Part shown: positions 8,076-17,026 of the stretch, one piece after another
How the letters are laid out: every line of letters starts with the position of its first letter
Position numbering within the stretch: position 1 is the stretch's first letter
Assembly: GCA_017510335.1 (NCBI GenBank)
Contig: JAFWNM010000028.1
Location: forward strand, 215,458 to 279,457
DNA from: Paracoccaceae bacterium
GTDB lineage: Bacteria > Pseudomonadota > Alphaproteobacteria > Rhodobacterales > Rhodobacteraceae
Length of the DNA: 64,000 nt
Direction of reading: 5' to 3'
Position numbers and translations under genes: made by a program
Notes under the pieces: generated by a model
Told to the model about the DNA's origin: nothing
The model's input: the letters and a program-made list of their open reading frames with translations, nothing else
Database searches by the model: none

Positions 8076-9497
8076 GTGACACAAAATTCCCCTGTTATCT
8101 GGTGGGTCCGGCGCGATCTGCGTCTGGCGGACAATCCGGTGCTGACTGCGGCTGTGGCGTCGGGGCGGCCGGTGATTGCCGTGTTCATTTGCGATGATGT
8201 TGTCGACGCACTCGGGGCTGCGCCGAAATGGCGTCTGGGGCTGGGGCTGGACGCGTTTGCCCGTGCACTCGATGGGCTTGGCGCACGGCTGATCTTGCGC
8301 AAGGGGGACGCGTTGCGCGTGTTGCGTGATCTTGTCGCCAGCACTGGTGCAACAGCGGTCTGGTGGGGCCGCCAATACGACCCCGCGCAGGTTGGCCGCG
8401 ACAAGATAGTGAAACAGGCACTGCGCGACGATGGAACCCAAGCCCGAAGTTTTCCCGGACATCTGTTGTTTGAACCATGGCAGGTGCAGACGGGGCAGGG
8501 CAAGTTTTATCAGGTGTATTCCCCCTTCTGGCGAGCTGTAAAAGACCTGGATGTTGCGCCGCATCTGGCCGCGCCCGAACAATTACGCCCCCCCGAAACC
8601 TGGCCTGCCAGCGACGCGCTGGCAGATTGGGGGCTGGCGCGCGCCATGAACCGTGGCGCGGCTGTGGTGCTGCCACATCTGCATATCGGCGAAGATGCGG
8701 CCAAGGCGCGGCTTGACAGGTTCATCAAGAACAGCATTGCGCAGTACAAGGACAAGCGGGATTTCCTGGATCAGGATGCCTGTTCGGGCCTGTCGGAAAA
8801 CCTGACATATGGTGAAATAAGCCCGGTCGCCCTGTGGCACGCCGGACGGCATGCGCTGGACGCTGGAAACCCCGGCGCCGAGCATTTCCTGAAAGAACTT
8901 GTCTGGCGCGAATTCGCCTATCACCTTGTCTTCCATACACCACACATAACCCATAGCAACTGGCGCGACGGGTGGGACAGGTTCCCGTGGCGGGATGGCG
9001 ATGGCCCAGATGTGTTGCGATGGAAGCAGGGGCGCACAGGCATTGACGTGGTCGATGCAGCGATGCGCGAAATGTATGTGACAGGGCGCATGCATAACCG
9101 CGCGCGCATGCTGGTCGCATCTTATCTGACAAAACACATGCTGGTGCATTGGCGCGTCGGGCTGGACTGGTTTGCGCAATGCCTTGTGGACTGGGACCCG
9201 GCGGCCAATACAATGGGGTGGCAATGGGTGGCAGGGTCCGGCCCGGATGCGGCACCCTATTTCCGTATTTTCAACCCTGATACGCAGGCGCAGAAGTTTG
9301 ATTCGCAACAACGCTACCGCAAGGCATGGATTGCCGAACTAAGCCGCACCCCCCCGCCCACGGCCACATCGTTTTTTCAGGCCTGCCCGCGCGCATGGGA
9401 CCTGAACCCCAATGACGCGCGCCCCGACCCGCTGGTTGATCTGGCAACCGGCCGCACCCGGGCGCTGGACGCCTATCAGCACAACAAACACTCTTGA
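8076..9497 (+). CDS. phrB: Deoxyribodipyrimidine photolyase (class I)
   Basis: A flavoprotein that repairs cyclobutane pyrimidine dimers using blue or near-UV light. The N-terminal antenna domain starts PVIWWVRRDLRLADNPVL. The FAD-binding C-terminal half has ENLTYGEISP, VWREFAYHL, WKQGRTGIDVVDAAMR and DWDPAANTMGWQWVAGSG. The GTG at 8076 follows GAGGAAAC and gives a family-like N-terminus; a GTG at 8046 is the alternative and adds ten residues. The cfa gene follows closely on the same strand, so the two may be cotranscribed. Confidence 0.93.
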   Translation: MTQNSPVIWWVRRDLRLADNPVLTAAVASGRPVIAVFICDDVVDALGAAPKWRLGLGLDAFARALDGLGARLILRKGDALRVLRDLVASTGATAVWWGRQYDPAQVGRDKIVKQALRDDGTQARSFPGHLLFEPWQVQTGQGKFYQVYSPFWRAVKDLDVAPHLAAPEQLRPPETWPASDALADWGLARAMNRGAAVVLPHLHIGEDAAKARLDRFIKNSIAQYKDKRDFLDQDACSGLSENLTYGEISPVALWHAGRHALDAGNPGAEHFLKELVWREFAYHLVFHTPHITHSNWRDGWDRFPWRDGDGPDVLRWKQGRTGIDVVDAAMREMYVTGRMHNRARMLVASYLTKHMLVHWRVGLDWFAQCLVDWDPAANTMGWQWVAGSGPDAAPYFRIFNPDTQAQKFDSQQRYRKAWIAELSRTPPPTATSFFQACPRAWDLNPNDARPDPLVDLATGRTRALDAYQHNKHS

Positions 9498-9528
9498 AAA
9501 TACCACAGGGACAAGGATCGTATTGCCA

Positions 9529-10782
9529 ATGCGCGATGATACAATATCATGCGACACCATGATGCCACAGGTTTTGACAACACTTGATAATCAGGAAAAC
9601 CTGCCGCGCTTCTTTGGTGCTGCCCATGCGATGGCCGCGCGTTTGAACAAGGGCCGGTTGGATGTCACCTTGCCAGATGGCCGGATTTTCCGTTTTCAGG
9701 GCAAGATGCCGGGCTTTCATGCCGCGATATCCGTGCATGACCCGGACCTGTTCGCGCGCCTTGTGCGCGAAGGGGATATCGGGTTTTCCGAAAGCTATAT
9801 GGAAGGCGGCTGGAGCACACCTGACCTGCAGGCCTTCATGGACCTGATCAATGATGACAACCCGTCGCTGTATGACGAAGTGCTGCCCATGAAACTGGTG
9901 CGCGCAATTGAACGGGTGCGCCATTGGCTGCGCAGCAATTCCAAGACACAGGCGCGCAAGAACATCGCCTATCACTATGATCTTGGTAATGATTTCTACA
10001 AGCTGTGGCTTGATGACAGCATGACCTATTCCTCGGCCATATTCCAGACAGGGCAGGAAAGTCTGGAAGCGGCGCAAGAAGCGAAATATGCCGCCATGGT
10101 GGACAGAATGGGCGTAAAGCCCGGTGACAGCGTGCTGGAAATTGGCTGCGGCTGGGGCGGATTTGCGGAATATGCGGCTGTCAAACGCGGGCTAAATGTC
10201 ACGGGCCTGACCATTTCCCAGGCCCAGCACGATTACGCAGTGGCGCGTATGCAGGCCGCAGGTGTGCAGGACCGCGTGGATATCCGCCTGCAGGATTACC
10301 GCGACACGCGCGGGCAGTATGACGCAATCGCCTCGATCGAGATGTTCGAAGCTGTGGGCGAGGCGTATTGGCCCGCCTATTTCAAATCCGTCCACGACCT
10401 TCTGCAGCCGGGCGCAAATGCGGTTATCCAGATCATCATGGTGCCTGATGAAAGGTTTAAGTTTTATCGAAAACACGTTGATTTTATTCAGAAGTATATA
10501 TTTCCAGGTGGTATGCTGGGGGCGCCCGGACCCGTTCGCAACGTGGCCGAAACCAGTGGACTGTCCTATATCGACACGCATGATTTCGGGGCCAGCTATT
10601 CCGAAACCCTGCGCCGGTGGCACCAAAGCTTCACCGAAAAATGGCCCGAGATTTCAACCCTTGGTTATGACGCCCGTTTTCGCCGGATGTGGGAATTCTA
10701 TCTGACATCCTGTGCGGGGGCGTTCCGGTCTGGCAGTTGCGATGTCACGCAGCTGGTCTTGCAACGCCCGGTCAAAAGCTGA
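9529..10782 (+). CDS. cfa: Cyclopropane-fatty-acyl-phospholipid synthase
   Basis: A 417-residue SAM-dependent methyltransferase that adds a methylene bridge to unsaturated acyl chains of membrane phospholipids, usually in stress or stationary phase. The SAM-binding loop is VLEIGCGWGGFAEYAA. The substrate-pocket signature is NIAYHYDLGNDFYKLWLDDSMTYSS (split here for reading: YHYDLGNDFYKL, then MTYSSAIF). IASIEMFEAVGEAYW and FIQKYIFPGGMLG are also typical. The frame begins inside phrB, but the ATG at 9529, 31 bp after the phrB stop and preceded by AAGGA, is the likely start. Confidence 0.92.
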   Translation: MRDDTISCDTMMPQVLTTLDNQENLPRFFGAAHAMAARLNKGRLDVTLPDGRIFRFQGKMPGFHAAISVHDPDLFARLVREGDIGFSESYMEGGWSTPDLQAFMDLINDDNPSLYDEVLPMKLVRAIERVRHWLRSNSKTQARKNIAYHYDLGNDFYKLWLDDSMTYSSAIFQTGQESLEAAQEAKYAAMVDRMGVKPGDSVLEIGCGWGGFAEYAAVKRGLNVTGLTISQAQHDYAVARMQAAGVQDRVDIRLQDYRDTRGQYDAIASIEMFEAVGEAYWPAYFKSVHDLLQPGANAVIQIIMVPDERFKFYRKHVDFIQKYIFPGGMLGAPGPVRNVAETSGLSYIDTHDFGASYSETLRRWHQSFTEKWPEISTLGYDARFRRMWEFYLTSCAGAFRSGSCDVTQLVLQRPVKS

Positions 10783-10860
10783 TCGGTCGGGCCAGTCCTG
10801 TGGTTGTTAAGCGCATGAACACCCCGTAGGAAGGTCTGGTATGACACCGGATGAGGCGAC

Positions 10861-11319
10861 ATGCCGACACTGACCAGACTTGCCGCAGCTATCCTTTTTG
10901 CTGCCCTCGCGTTTTATGCAGGCGAGAGGTATCTGTTGTTGTATGACTACCCCCCCCGCCGCACCGGTGGCAGCCTGTATCTGGCTGCCATTGCAGCGCT
11001 TGTCGGGTGGCGGTATGTGGGCAAGCATGTTTCCAGAAATTTTTTGCAGTCGATATTCCAGACATTACAAGGTGTTATCGTGACACTTTTCTTGGCGTTA
11101 ACGCTGTTTGGCAGCTACCATGTGTTCTGGCAGGGGTATCGGATGCGCTATTCAGGTCTGGAAGATGCATTCCTTGGATTTGTAGGGTCATGTCTGGATC
11201 ATTTGCGCCGGATGTCAGACACAGATTTCCTGCTGCTGCTGGGCGGAATGACGGTTATATGCGGAATTGTCCTGACGATTGTGTTTCGTTGGGCAGAAGC
11301 ACGGCGGTTTGATCGATGA
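10861..11319 (+). CDS. trgA: TrgA-family tellurite-resistance membrane protein
   Basis: A 152-residue inner-membrane protein with about four hydrophobic segments (residues 6-22, 39-54, 69-92 and 122-143). Its place directly upstream of a gene with the distinctive TrgB architecture identifies it as TrgA, first described with TrgB in Rhodobacter sphaeroides as needed for tellurite resistance. Its stop overlaps the trgB start in an ATGA, so the two are coupled. The molecular role of TrgA is not established. The R. sphaeroides neighbour cysK is absent here. Confidence 0.75.
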   Translation: MPTLTRLAAAILFAALAFYAGERYLLLYDYPPRRTGGSLYLAAIAALVGWRYVGKHVSRNFLQSIFQTLQGVIVTLFLALTLFGSYHVFWQGYRMRYSGLEDAFLGFVGSCLDHLRRMSDTDFLLLLGGMTVICGIVLTIVFRWAEARRFDR

Positions 11320-12434
11320 CAACGCAAATATTCCTGTTTGGCACATTGCGTCATGATGGCTTGCGGGCTGTTGTGCTGGGCGCGGAACATGTGGCCTGTG
11401 GGGCCGTCCTGCCGGGGTCAGCGCTGATTGATCGCGCGGGATATCCAGCCCTTGTCAATAACCCCGATGCACAAGCTGACGGTGTTCTGGTGGTCCTTGA
11501 TGATGCCACGCGCGCCAGACTGGATTTTTATGAAGGGCTTTTTGACTATTCCCGCCACATAGTGACAGTGCTGCGCGATGGCACAGCGGTTCAGGCTCAG
11601 ATATATCTCCCTGCCCATTCGCCACAGGATATATGCGCGCCTTGGTCGTTTTCGCGCTGGTGCGCGCGTCATGCTGATGCTGCAGTTATGGCCGCGCACG
11701 AAGTGTTCGCTTTGCGGGCTGTTTATGACCCCGAGGCGCTGAAGGTGCGCTATCCTATGCTGCTTGCGCATGCGGCGTCACACTTGCGCGCGGCGCGCGG
11801 GGCGCAACCGGCAACGCTGCGCGGAAACTGGACCCGCGATGATGTGGTGTCCCAACAGCGCATGCAGCCCTATGCCTATTTCTTTGGCGTGCAGGTCGAT
11901 GATCTGACGTTCCAGCGCTTTGATGGCTGCGCAAGCGCACTGATCCGGCGTGCGGGTTTTGTCATGAGCGATGCCGTGACGCTACTGCCCTATGACCCTG
12001 TGCTGGATCTGGTGCTGATTATAGAACAGTTCCGATATGGCCCGTATATCCGGGGCGATGTGAATTGCTGGTCGCTGGAACCTATTGCCGGGCGTATTGA
12101 TCCGGGTGAAACGCCCGAAGAAGCGGCATTGCGCGAAACACAGGAAGAAGCGCGCCTTGTCGTGCGCGACGATGCGCTTATAGCGGTGGGGGCGTTTTAC
12201 CCTTCACCCGGCGCGATTTCCGAATATCTGTATTCCTATGTCGCGCTGTGCGACCTGTCGCGCGAGAATGAAGGCGTGTCAGGACTGGCCGCCGAGGCTG
12301 AGGATATCCGCAGCCATGTCATTCCTTTTGCGCAGTTGATGACGTTGATTGACAGTGGCGAGGTGCGCAACGGGCCGCTGATCCAGTCCGCCTATTGGCT
12401 GGCGCTGAACAAGGCGCGCTTGGGGACGGGCTGA
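11316..12434 (+). CDS. trgB: TrgB: gamma-glutamylcyclotransferase-like domain fused to Nudix hydrolase
   Basis: A 372-residue two-domain cytoplasmic protein. The N-terminal part (about 1-150) begins IFLFGTLRHDGLRAVVLG, the opening of the AIG2/gamma-glutamylcyclotransferase fold, where the FGTLR loop binds substrate. The C-terminal part (about 175-365) is an ADP-ribose pyrophosphatase-like Nudix domain with the box GRIDPGETPEEAALRETQEEA. This fusion is the hallmark of TrgB in Rhodobacterales. It overlaps trgA by four bases. A role in glutathione or nucleotide-sugar turnover under oxidative tellurite stress is plausible but inferred. Confidence 0.88.
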   Translation: MTTQIFLFGTLRHDGLRAVVLGAEHVACGAVLPGSALIDRAGYPALVNNPDAQADGVLVVLDDATRARLDFYEGLFDYSRHIVTVLRDGTAVQAQIYLPAHSPQDICAPWSFSRWCARHADAAVMAAHEVFALRAVYDPEALKVRYPMLLAHAASHLRAARGAQPATLRGNWTRDDVVSQQRMQPYAYFFGVQVDDLTFQRFDGCASALIRRAGFVMSDAVTLLPYDPVLDLVLIIEQFRYGPYIRGDVNCWSLEPIAGRIDPGETPEEAALRETQEEARLVVRDDALIAVGAFYPSPGAISEYLYSYVALCDLSRENEGVSGLAAEAEDIRSHVIPFAQLMTLIDSGEVRNGPLIQSAYWLALNKARLGTG

Positions 12435-12439
12435 GTATT

Positions 12440-13036
12440 TCAGGACTGTGCCTTGCGCCATGCCTGCCAGTCTTCTGGGGTGTCCAGATCGGTCAGCGCA
12501 CGCATACCTCTTAATGGATGCAGATGCGGGGGATAGGCGCGTAAAATCGCACGCGCGCCTTGATCGCCCGAAAGGGCCAGCATTTCGGGGAAAAGCGCCC
12601 TTGGCAAAATCACCGGATGACCGGGGCGGTTGTCGGATGTGGCGGCGCGCAGGCAGGTATCCGGCTGGTCCCGCTGCGCCGCGATCAGGGCGCGAAAATC
12701 ATCAGATGTGATGTCGGGCATATCGGGCAGGGCAATCATCAAGGCGTCTACCGGCACAGCCAGCGCCCAGTTTGCAGCCACCCGCAGGCTGGCCGCCATA
12801 CCTTCGTCTGCGTCAGGAACGCGCAGCACTTCTATGGGCAAATCCCCCAGCACAGACGCCCGTTGCACCGCCCCGGGCCGCAAGGTCACCGCCACATGCG
12901 CGCTGGCCTGCAAGGCCCGCTGCGCGACACGGCGCAACAGCGCAGTGCCTTCCACCTGCTCCAGCAGCTTGTCCCCGCCACGCATGCGCCGCGCCAGTCC
13001 GGCGGCAGGCAGCACTATGGCGCAAGGCACACGCAT
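12440..13036 (-). CDS. MobA/MocA-like nucleotidyltransferase
   Basis: A 198-residue NTP-transferase-fold protein. The nucleotide-binding loop is IVLPAAGLARRMRGGDKLL near the N-terminus. The metal-site aspartate lies in MIALPDMPDITSDD, and NRPGHPVILPRALF matches the molybdenum cofactor cytidylyl- or guanylyltransferase family. The start at 13036 overlaps the livM stop by one base, so it is the last gene of the liv-type operon. The frame runs much further upstream but only through livM sequence. It may finish molybdenum cofactor, perhaps for a xanthine dehydrogenase-type enzyme elsewhere; that is inference. Confidence 0.78.
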   Translation of the reverse strand: MRVPCAIVLPAAGLARRMRGGDKLLEQVEGTALLRRVAQRALQASAHVAVTLRPGAVQRASVLGDLPIEVLRVPDADEGMAASLRVAANWALAVPVDALMIALPDMPDITSDDFRALIAAQRDQPDTCLRAATSDNRPGHPVILPRALFPEMLALSGDQGARAILRAYPPHLHPLRGMRALTDLDTPEDWQAWRKAQS

Positions 13037-14340
13037 CAGCGTTCGGGTATCAGACCACGCGGCGCGAAGCGCAACATCAGCAGCAGCGCCACCCCCATGG
13101 TCAAAAGCCGCATATAGGCCGCAGATCCCAGCAAATGCTGTTTCAGTTCTGACCCGTCCGCCATGCCCGATGTCACCACTTCCATGAACCACCGTCCCGC
13201 CGGTTCCACCTGAACCCACAGGAACCATATGACGAACGCGCCCAGCACAGCCCCCCAGTTATTGCCTGACCCGCCGACAATGACCATCACCCATATCAGG
13301 AAGGTAAAGCGCAGCGGTTCATAGCTGCCGGGCGTAAGCTGCCCGTCCATGGACACCATCATTGCCCCGGCCAACCCGCAGACCGCCGACCCAAGCACAA
13401 AGATATTCAGGTGGCGTTTTGTCACGTTCTTGCCCATGGCACGCGCCGACACTTCATTGTCGCGGATGGCGCGCATCATACGGCCCCAGGGCGAATTCAG
13501 CGCCCGTTCCGCAAGCCATATCAGCAGTGCCAGCACAATCACAAACAAGCCCGCATATCCCAACCCCGAAAGAACAGAGGCTGTTTGCGACACATTCCAG
13601 CCCAGTGTTTCGGCCAGCGATTGCACCCAAGGTTGCGGTTGCAAGTCTACCGGGCGGGGCACGGGGCGGTCAATCCCCGTCACATTATTGACCCCGCGCG
13701 CCAGCCAGCGTTCATGTTTCATAACGGCAATGACAATTTCCGATATGCCCAATGTGGCAATGGCCAGATAATCCGACCGCAAGCCCAGACTGACCTTGCC
13801 CACCAGCCACGCGACCCCCGCAGCAAAGACCGCGCCAACGGGCCATGCCAGAATAACAGGCATGTTCAACCCGCCCAGATACCCCTCGGATGCGGGATTG
13901 ACCGCCTGCACTGCGCTTTTGGCAGGGCCAAACACATAGCTTGTCAGCAAATACCCAACTGCCAGAACGCCGAATATGGCCGCGCCGCGCAACTTGCCGG
14001 GCGACAAGTGTTTGTATACGGCAATCGCGGCCAGAATGGTTGCCACCCCCAGCATCAGTCCCAGCAAAATGCCAAGCCCGCCTGCGGCCCAGGCTTCCGG
14101 CACCGGCGGCTGCGCCACAAGAACCACTGCCAGACCGCCCACAGCCGTAAAGCCCATAACCCCCACATTGAACAGGCCCGCATAGCCCCATTGCATGTTC
14201 ACGCCCAAGGCCATGATGGCGGAAATCAGGCTCATGTTCAGGATGGTGATGGCCAGTTGCCAGCTTTGGAACATGCCGACCATTGCCAGAACGGCCCCCA
14301 TCAGCGCAAACAGACCCAGATCGCGCGCAGTCAGGTTCAT
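13036..14340 (-). CDS. livM: Branched-chain amino-acid-type ABC transporter permease LivM
   Basis: A 434-residue polytopic inner-membrane permease with about ten hydrophobic segments. It contains the LivM cytoplasmic coupling stretch SPWGRMMRAIRDNEVSARAMG and LRSDYLAIATLGISEI. It is longer than E. coli LivM core forms because of an extra loop around residues 95-150. It overlaps livH by four bases upstream and the nucleotidyltransferase gene downstream. The partner for the substrate path is LivH. The substrate class is branched-chain amino acids, amides or urea-like; it cannot be fixed from the permease. Confidence 0.92.
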   Translation of the reverse strand: MNLTARDLGLFALMGAVLAMVGMFQSWQLAITILNMSLISAIMALGVNMQWGYAGLFNVGVMGFTAVGGLAVVLVAQPPVPEAWAAGGLGILLGLMLGVATILAAIAVYKHLSPGKLRGAAIFGVLAVGYLLTSYVFGPAKSAVQAVNPASEGYLGGLNMPVILAWPVGAVFAAGVAWLVGKVSLGLRSDYLAIATLGISEIVIAVMKHERWLARGVNNVTGIDRPVPRPVDLQPQPWVQSLAETLGWNVSQTASVLSGLGYAGLFVIVLALLIWLAERALNSPWGRMMRAIRDNEVSARAMGKNVTKRHLNIFVLGSAVCGLAGAMMVSMDGQLTPGSYEPLRFTFLIWVMVIVGGSGNNWGAVLGAFVIWFLWVQVEPAGRWFMEVVTSGMADGSELKQHLLGSAAYMRLLTMGVALLLMLRFAPRGLIPER

Positions 14341-15347
14341 AGCACTTTCCCCTTGAAAATACCTGTTGGCCGGAACAACAGCACAATCACCAGAATTGCG
14401 AACGTGACCGCAAATTTATAATCCACCGGCAAAAGCTGCATCATTGATGTCGGTTCCAGCCCTTCGGGCATCAGATAGCTGAAGACCCGTCGCCATGCAT
14501 AAGTGATGCCCATTTCCGCGAATGCGACGATATAGGCCCCCACAATGGCCCCCACGGGCGACCCAAGCCCCCCCAGAATGGCCGCGGCGAACATGGGCAG
14601 CAGCAGCTGGAAATAGTTGAATGGGCGAAACCCCTTGTCCAACCCGTAAAGCGTGCCTGCGGTCACCAACAGCATGCCGGTAATCACCCATGTGATGATG
14701 ACCACACGTTCCGGGTTGATCCCCGACAGCAGCGCCAGATCCTCGTTGTCGGAATAGGCGCGCATGGATTTTCCCGCCCGCGTGCGGTTCAGGAACCAAA
14801 ACAACACCACCATCCCGATCAGCGCTGTAACAATGGTCAGTGCCTGCGCATTGCGCAGCGCCATCCCTTCGGCCAGCCCGGTAAAATCCCGGAAATCCCG
14901 GACCGAGAAGATGAAGCGCTCGCCGTCTTCAAAACGGGTTTCACCGACCCCCATGAACAGGCGCGTAATACCGTTTGTCACAAACATGACCCCAAGCGAA
15001 GCCATGACGAAGATCATGGGCTTGGCTTTCACCTTGCGATAATACCGATACACCAGACGGTCCGCGATCAGCAGATAGCCAATCAGCACCACCATCCCGA
15101 ACGGGATGGCCAGCACCGCTGTGGGCAGGGGGGAAATGCTGATTCCCCGTGCCTGCAAAAAGAACGTCCCCCCGATAACAGCCGCAGTTCCCAACGCCAT
15201 GGTGTCGCCATGGGCGAAATGCGCAAAGCGCAGGATTGAATAGATCAGCGTGATCCCCAGCGCCCCAAGTGCCAGCTGGCTGCCATAGGCAAGGGCCGGG
15301 ATCAGCATGAAGTTTGTCACGCTGACTAGCGCGTTTAGCGGTTCCAT
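14337..15347 (-). CDS. livH: Branched-chain amino-acid-type ABC transporter permease LivH
   Basis: A 336-residue inner-membrane permease. LivH marks include LGALGITLIYSILRFAHFAHGD near the N-terminus, the coupling-helix region TRAGKSMRAYSDNEDLALLSGIN, and AAILGGLGSPVGAIVGAYIVA. The start has a GGGGGG-rich upstream stretch in the 5-bp gap after livF. It overlaps livM by four bases. The length is slightly above the usual 290-310, mostly from a longer loop near residues 125-160. Confidence 0.92.
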   Translation of the reverse strand: MEPLNALVSVTNFMLIPALAYGSQLALGALGITLIYSILRFAHFAHGDTMALGTAAVIGGTFFLQARGISISPLPTAVLAIPFGMVVLIGYLLIADRLVYRYYRKVKAKPMIFVMASLGVMFVTNGITRLFMGVGETRFEDGERFIFSVRDFRDFTGLAEGMALRNAQALTIVTALIGMVVLFWFLNRTRAGKSMRAYSDNEDLALLSGINPERVVIITWVITGMLLVTAGTLYGLDKGFRPFNYFQLLLPMFAAAILGGLGSPVGAIVGAYIVAFAEMGITYAWRRVFSYLMPEGLEPTSMMQLLPVDYKFAVTFAILVIVLLFRPTGIFKGKVL

Positions 15348-15352
15348 CCTGA

Positions 15353-16063
15353 TCAGCCCCCCAAAAAGCTTTTGCGCACATCCGGGTCTGCCAGAAGCGC
15401 GCGCCCAGTGTCGGTATAGCGGTTGGCGCCCTGCACCAGAACATAACCTTTATCAGCTATTTCAAGGGCTTGTCGTGCGTTTTGTTCCACCATCAGAATG
15501 GAAATACCGCTGCGTGCAATCTCGATGATGCGGTCGAACAATTCATCCATAACAATGGGGCTGACGCCTGCGGTGGGTTCATCCAGCATCAGGACACTGG
15601 GTTTGGTCATCAGCGCGCGCCCGACTGCCACTTGTTGGCGCTGGCCGCCCGACAATTCGCCTGCGGCCTGTCGGCGCTTGTCGCGCAGGATGGGAAACAG
15701 ATCATACACCTGTTCAATTGTTTCTTGGAAATCGTCCCGGCGGATGAAGGCCCCCATTTCCAGATTTTCTTCAACGCTCATTGATGGAAAGATATTGCTG
15801 GTCTGCGGCACAAACCCCATGCCTTTGGCAACACGGGCCTGCGGGGTCAGGGTGGTGATATCCTCGCCATTCAGGCGCACCGCCCCTTTGCGCAATTTCA
15901 ACATGCCGAATACGGCCTTCATGGCAGTCGATTTCCCCGCGCCGTTTGGGCCAACGATCACTGCAATCTGGCCCTTGTCCACCGCGATGGTGCAGTCATG
16001 CAAAATATCCGCCCCGCCATAGCCGCCGGTCATGGCGTCGCCTATCAGAACCGGCTTATCCAT
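15353..16063 (-). CDS. livF: ABC transporter ATP-binding protein LivF
   Basis: A 236-residue cytoplasmic ATPase. Walker A is VGPNGAGKST, the signature is LSGGQRQQVAVGRAL, and Walker B is VLMLDEPTAG. The ILMVEQNARQAL segment, where glutamine sits at the switch position, is normal for LivF proteins. It would pair with LivG on the LivHM permease. It sits between livG (63 bp upstream) and livH (5 bp downstream). Confidence 0.93.
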   Translation of the reverse strand: MDKPVLIGDAMTGGYGGADILHDCTIAVDKGQIAVIVGPNGAGKSTAMKAVFGMLKLRKGAVRLNGEDITTLTPQARVAKGMGFVPQTSNIFPSMSVEENLEMGAFIRRDDFQETIEQVYDLFPILRDKRRQAAGELSGGQRQQVAVGRALMTKPSVLMLDEPTAGVSPIVMDELFDRIIEIARSGISILMVEQNARQALEIADKGYVLVQGANRYTDTGRALLADPDVRKSFLGG

Positions 16064-16126
16064 GGGCAGAACCCTTTATGTGTTTCATCTTGCCCCAAAT
16101 ACTCATGCCAGTGACGCAGCCCGCCA

Positions 16127-16924
16127 TCATAGCGCGCCCTCCTTGGCTTTGACCTTGTTTTTCAAGCCTGTTCCCAGATAGGCCTCGATCACCTGCTCAT
16201 TTGCCTTGATCTCGTCCAGCGTGCCTTGCGCCAGAACCTTGCCTTCGGCCATGCAAATAACCGGGTCGCAAATGCGGCCGATAAAATCCATGTCATGTTC
16301 GATGACAACGAAGGTATAGCCCTGTTCCTTGTTCAGTCGCACAATCGCATCAGCAATCGTGTTCAGAAGTGTGCGGTTCACGCCCGCGCCGACTTCGTCC
16401 AGAAAGACGATGCGCGCGTCGGTCATCATGGTGCGGCCAAGTTCCAGCAGCTTTTTCTGGCCACCGGAAATCTGCCCGGCCTTTTCATCGGCAATATGGT
16501 CAATCGTCAGGAATTCCAGGACTTCATCGGCGCGCGCGCGAATGCGGCGTTCTTCTTCGCGGACGCGGGCGTTGTGAAACCAGACCGACCACAGGTTTTC
16601 ACCTGCCTGACCGGGGGGCACCATCATCAGGTTCTCGCGCACAGTCATGGAATGGAATTCATGCGCAATCTGAAACGTGCGCAACAATCCTTTGGCAAAC
16701 AAGTCATGCGGGGGCAGGCCGGTAATGTCATCACCTTCCATCAGCACGCGCCCCGATGTGGGCGCCAGAACACCGGCAATGACATTGAACAGCGTGGTTT
16801 TTCCCGCGCCATTCGGGCCTATCAATCCGGTGATGGACCCTTTCTGAATTTCCAGTGACGCCCCGTCGACGGCATGAAACCCGCCAAAATGCTTGTGCAG
16901 GTTTTCGACCCGGATCATGGCCAT
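16127..16924 (-). CDS. livG: ABC transporter ATP-binding protein LivG
   Basis: A 265-residue cytoplasmic ATPase. Walker A is IGPNGAGKTTLFN. The signature region ISGGQKKLLELGR is the LivG form, Walker B is IVFLDEVGAG, and the switch histidine is in VVIEHDMDFIG. In Walker B the usual DEP is DEV, a variation seen in LivG-like proteins. GGGAG precedes the ATG at 16924. It follows the hairpin that separates it from the binding-protein gene. Confidence 0.93.
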   Translation of the reverse strand: MAMIRVENLHKHFGGFHAVDGASLEIQKGSITGLIGPNGAGKTTLFNVIAGVLAPTSGRVLMEGDDITGLPPHDLFAKGLLRTFQIAHEFHSMTVRENLMMVPPGQAGENLWSVWFHNARVREEERRIRARADEVLEFLTIDHIADEKAGQISGGQKKLLELGRTMMTDARIVFLDEVGAGVNRTLLNTIADAIVRLNKEQGYTFVVIEHDMDFIGRICDPVICMAEGKVLAQGTLDEIKANEQVIEAYLGTGLKNKVKAKEGAL

Positions 16925-16969
16925 ATGTGTTTCTCCCTGTCCGCCACACCTGTTTTCCGGTGGTATCGG

Positions 16970-17000
16970 AAAAACGGCCCGAGGGGTCGCCTCGGGCCGT
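16970..17000 (-). terminator. Intrinsic terminator after the liv binding-protein gene
   Basis: Reading the minus strand, a perfect 10-bp stem (cggcccgagg / cctcgggccg) with a 5-base loop is followed by a run of five T. It lies between the binding-protein gene and livG. Such a partial stop lets the binding protein be made in excess over the membrane parts. Confidence 0.85.
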
Positions 17001-17026
17001 TGGATCCTTCCGGACCCGTTTCGTGC

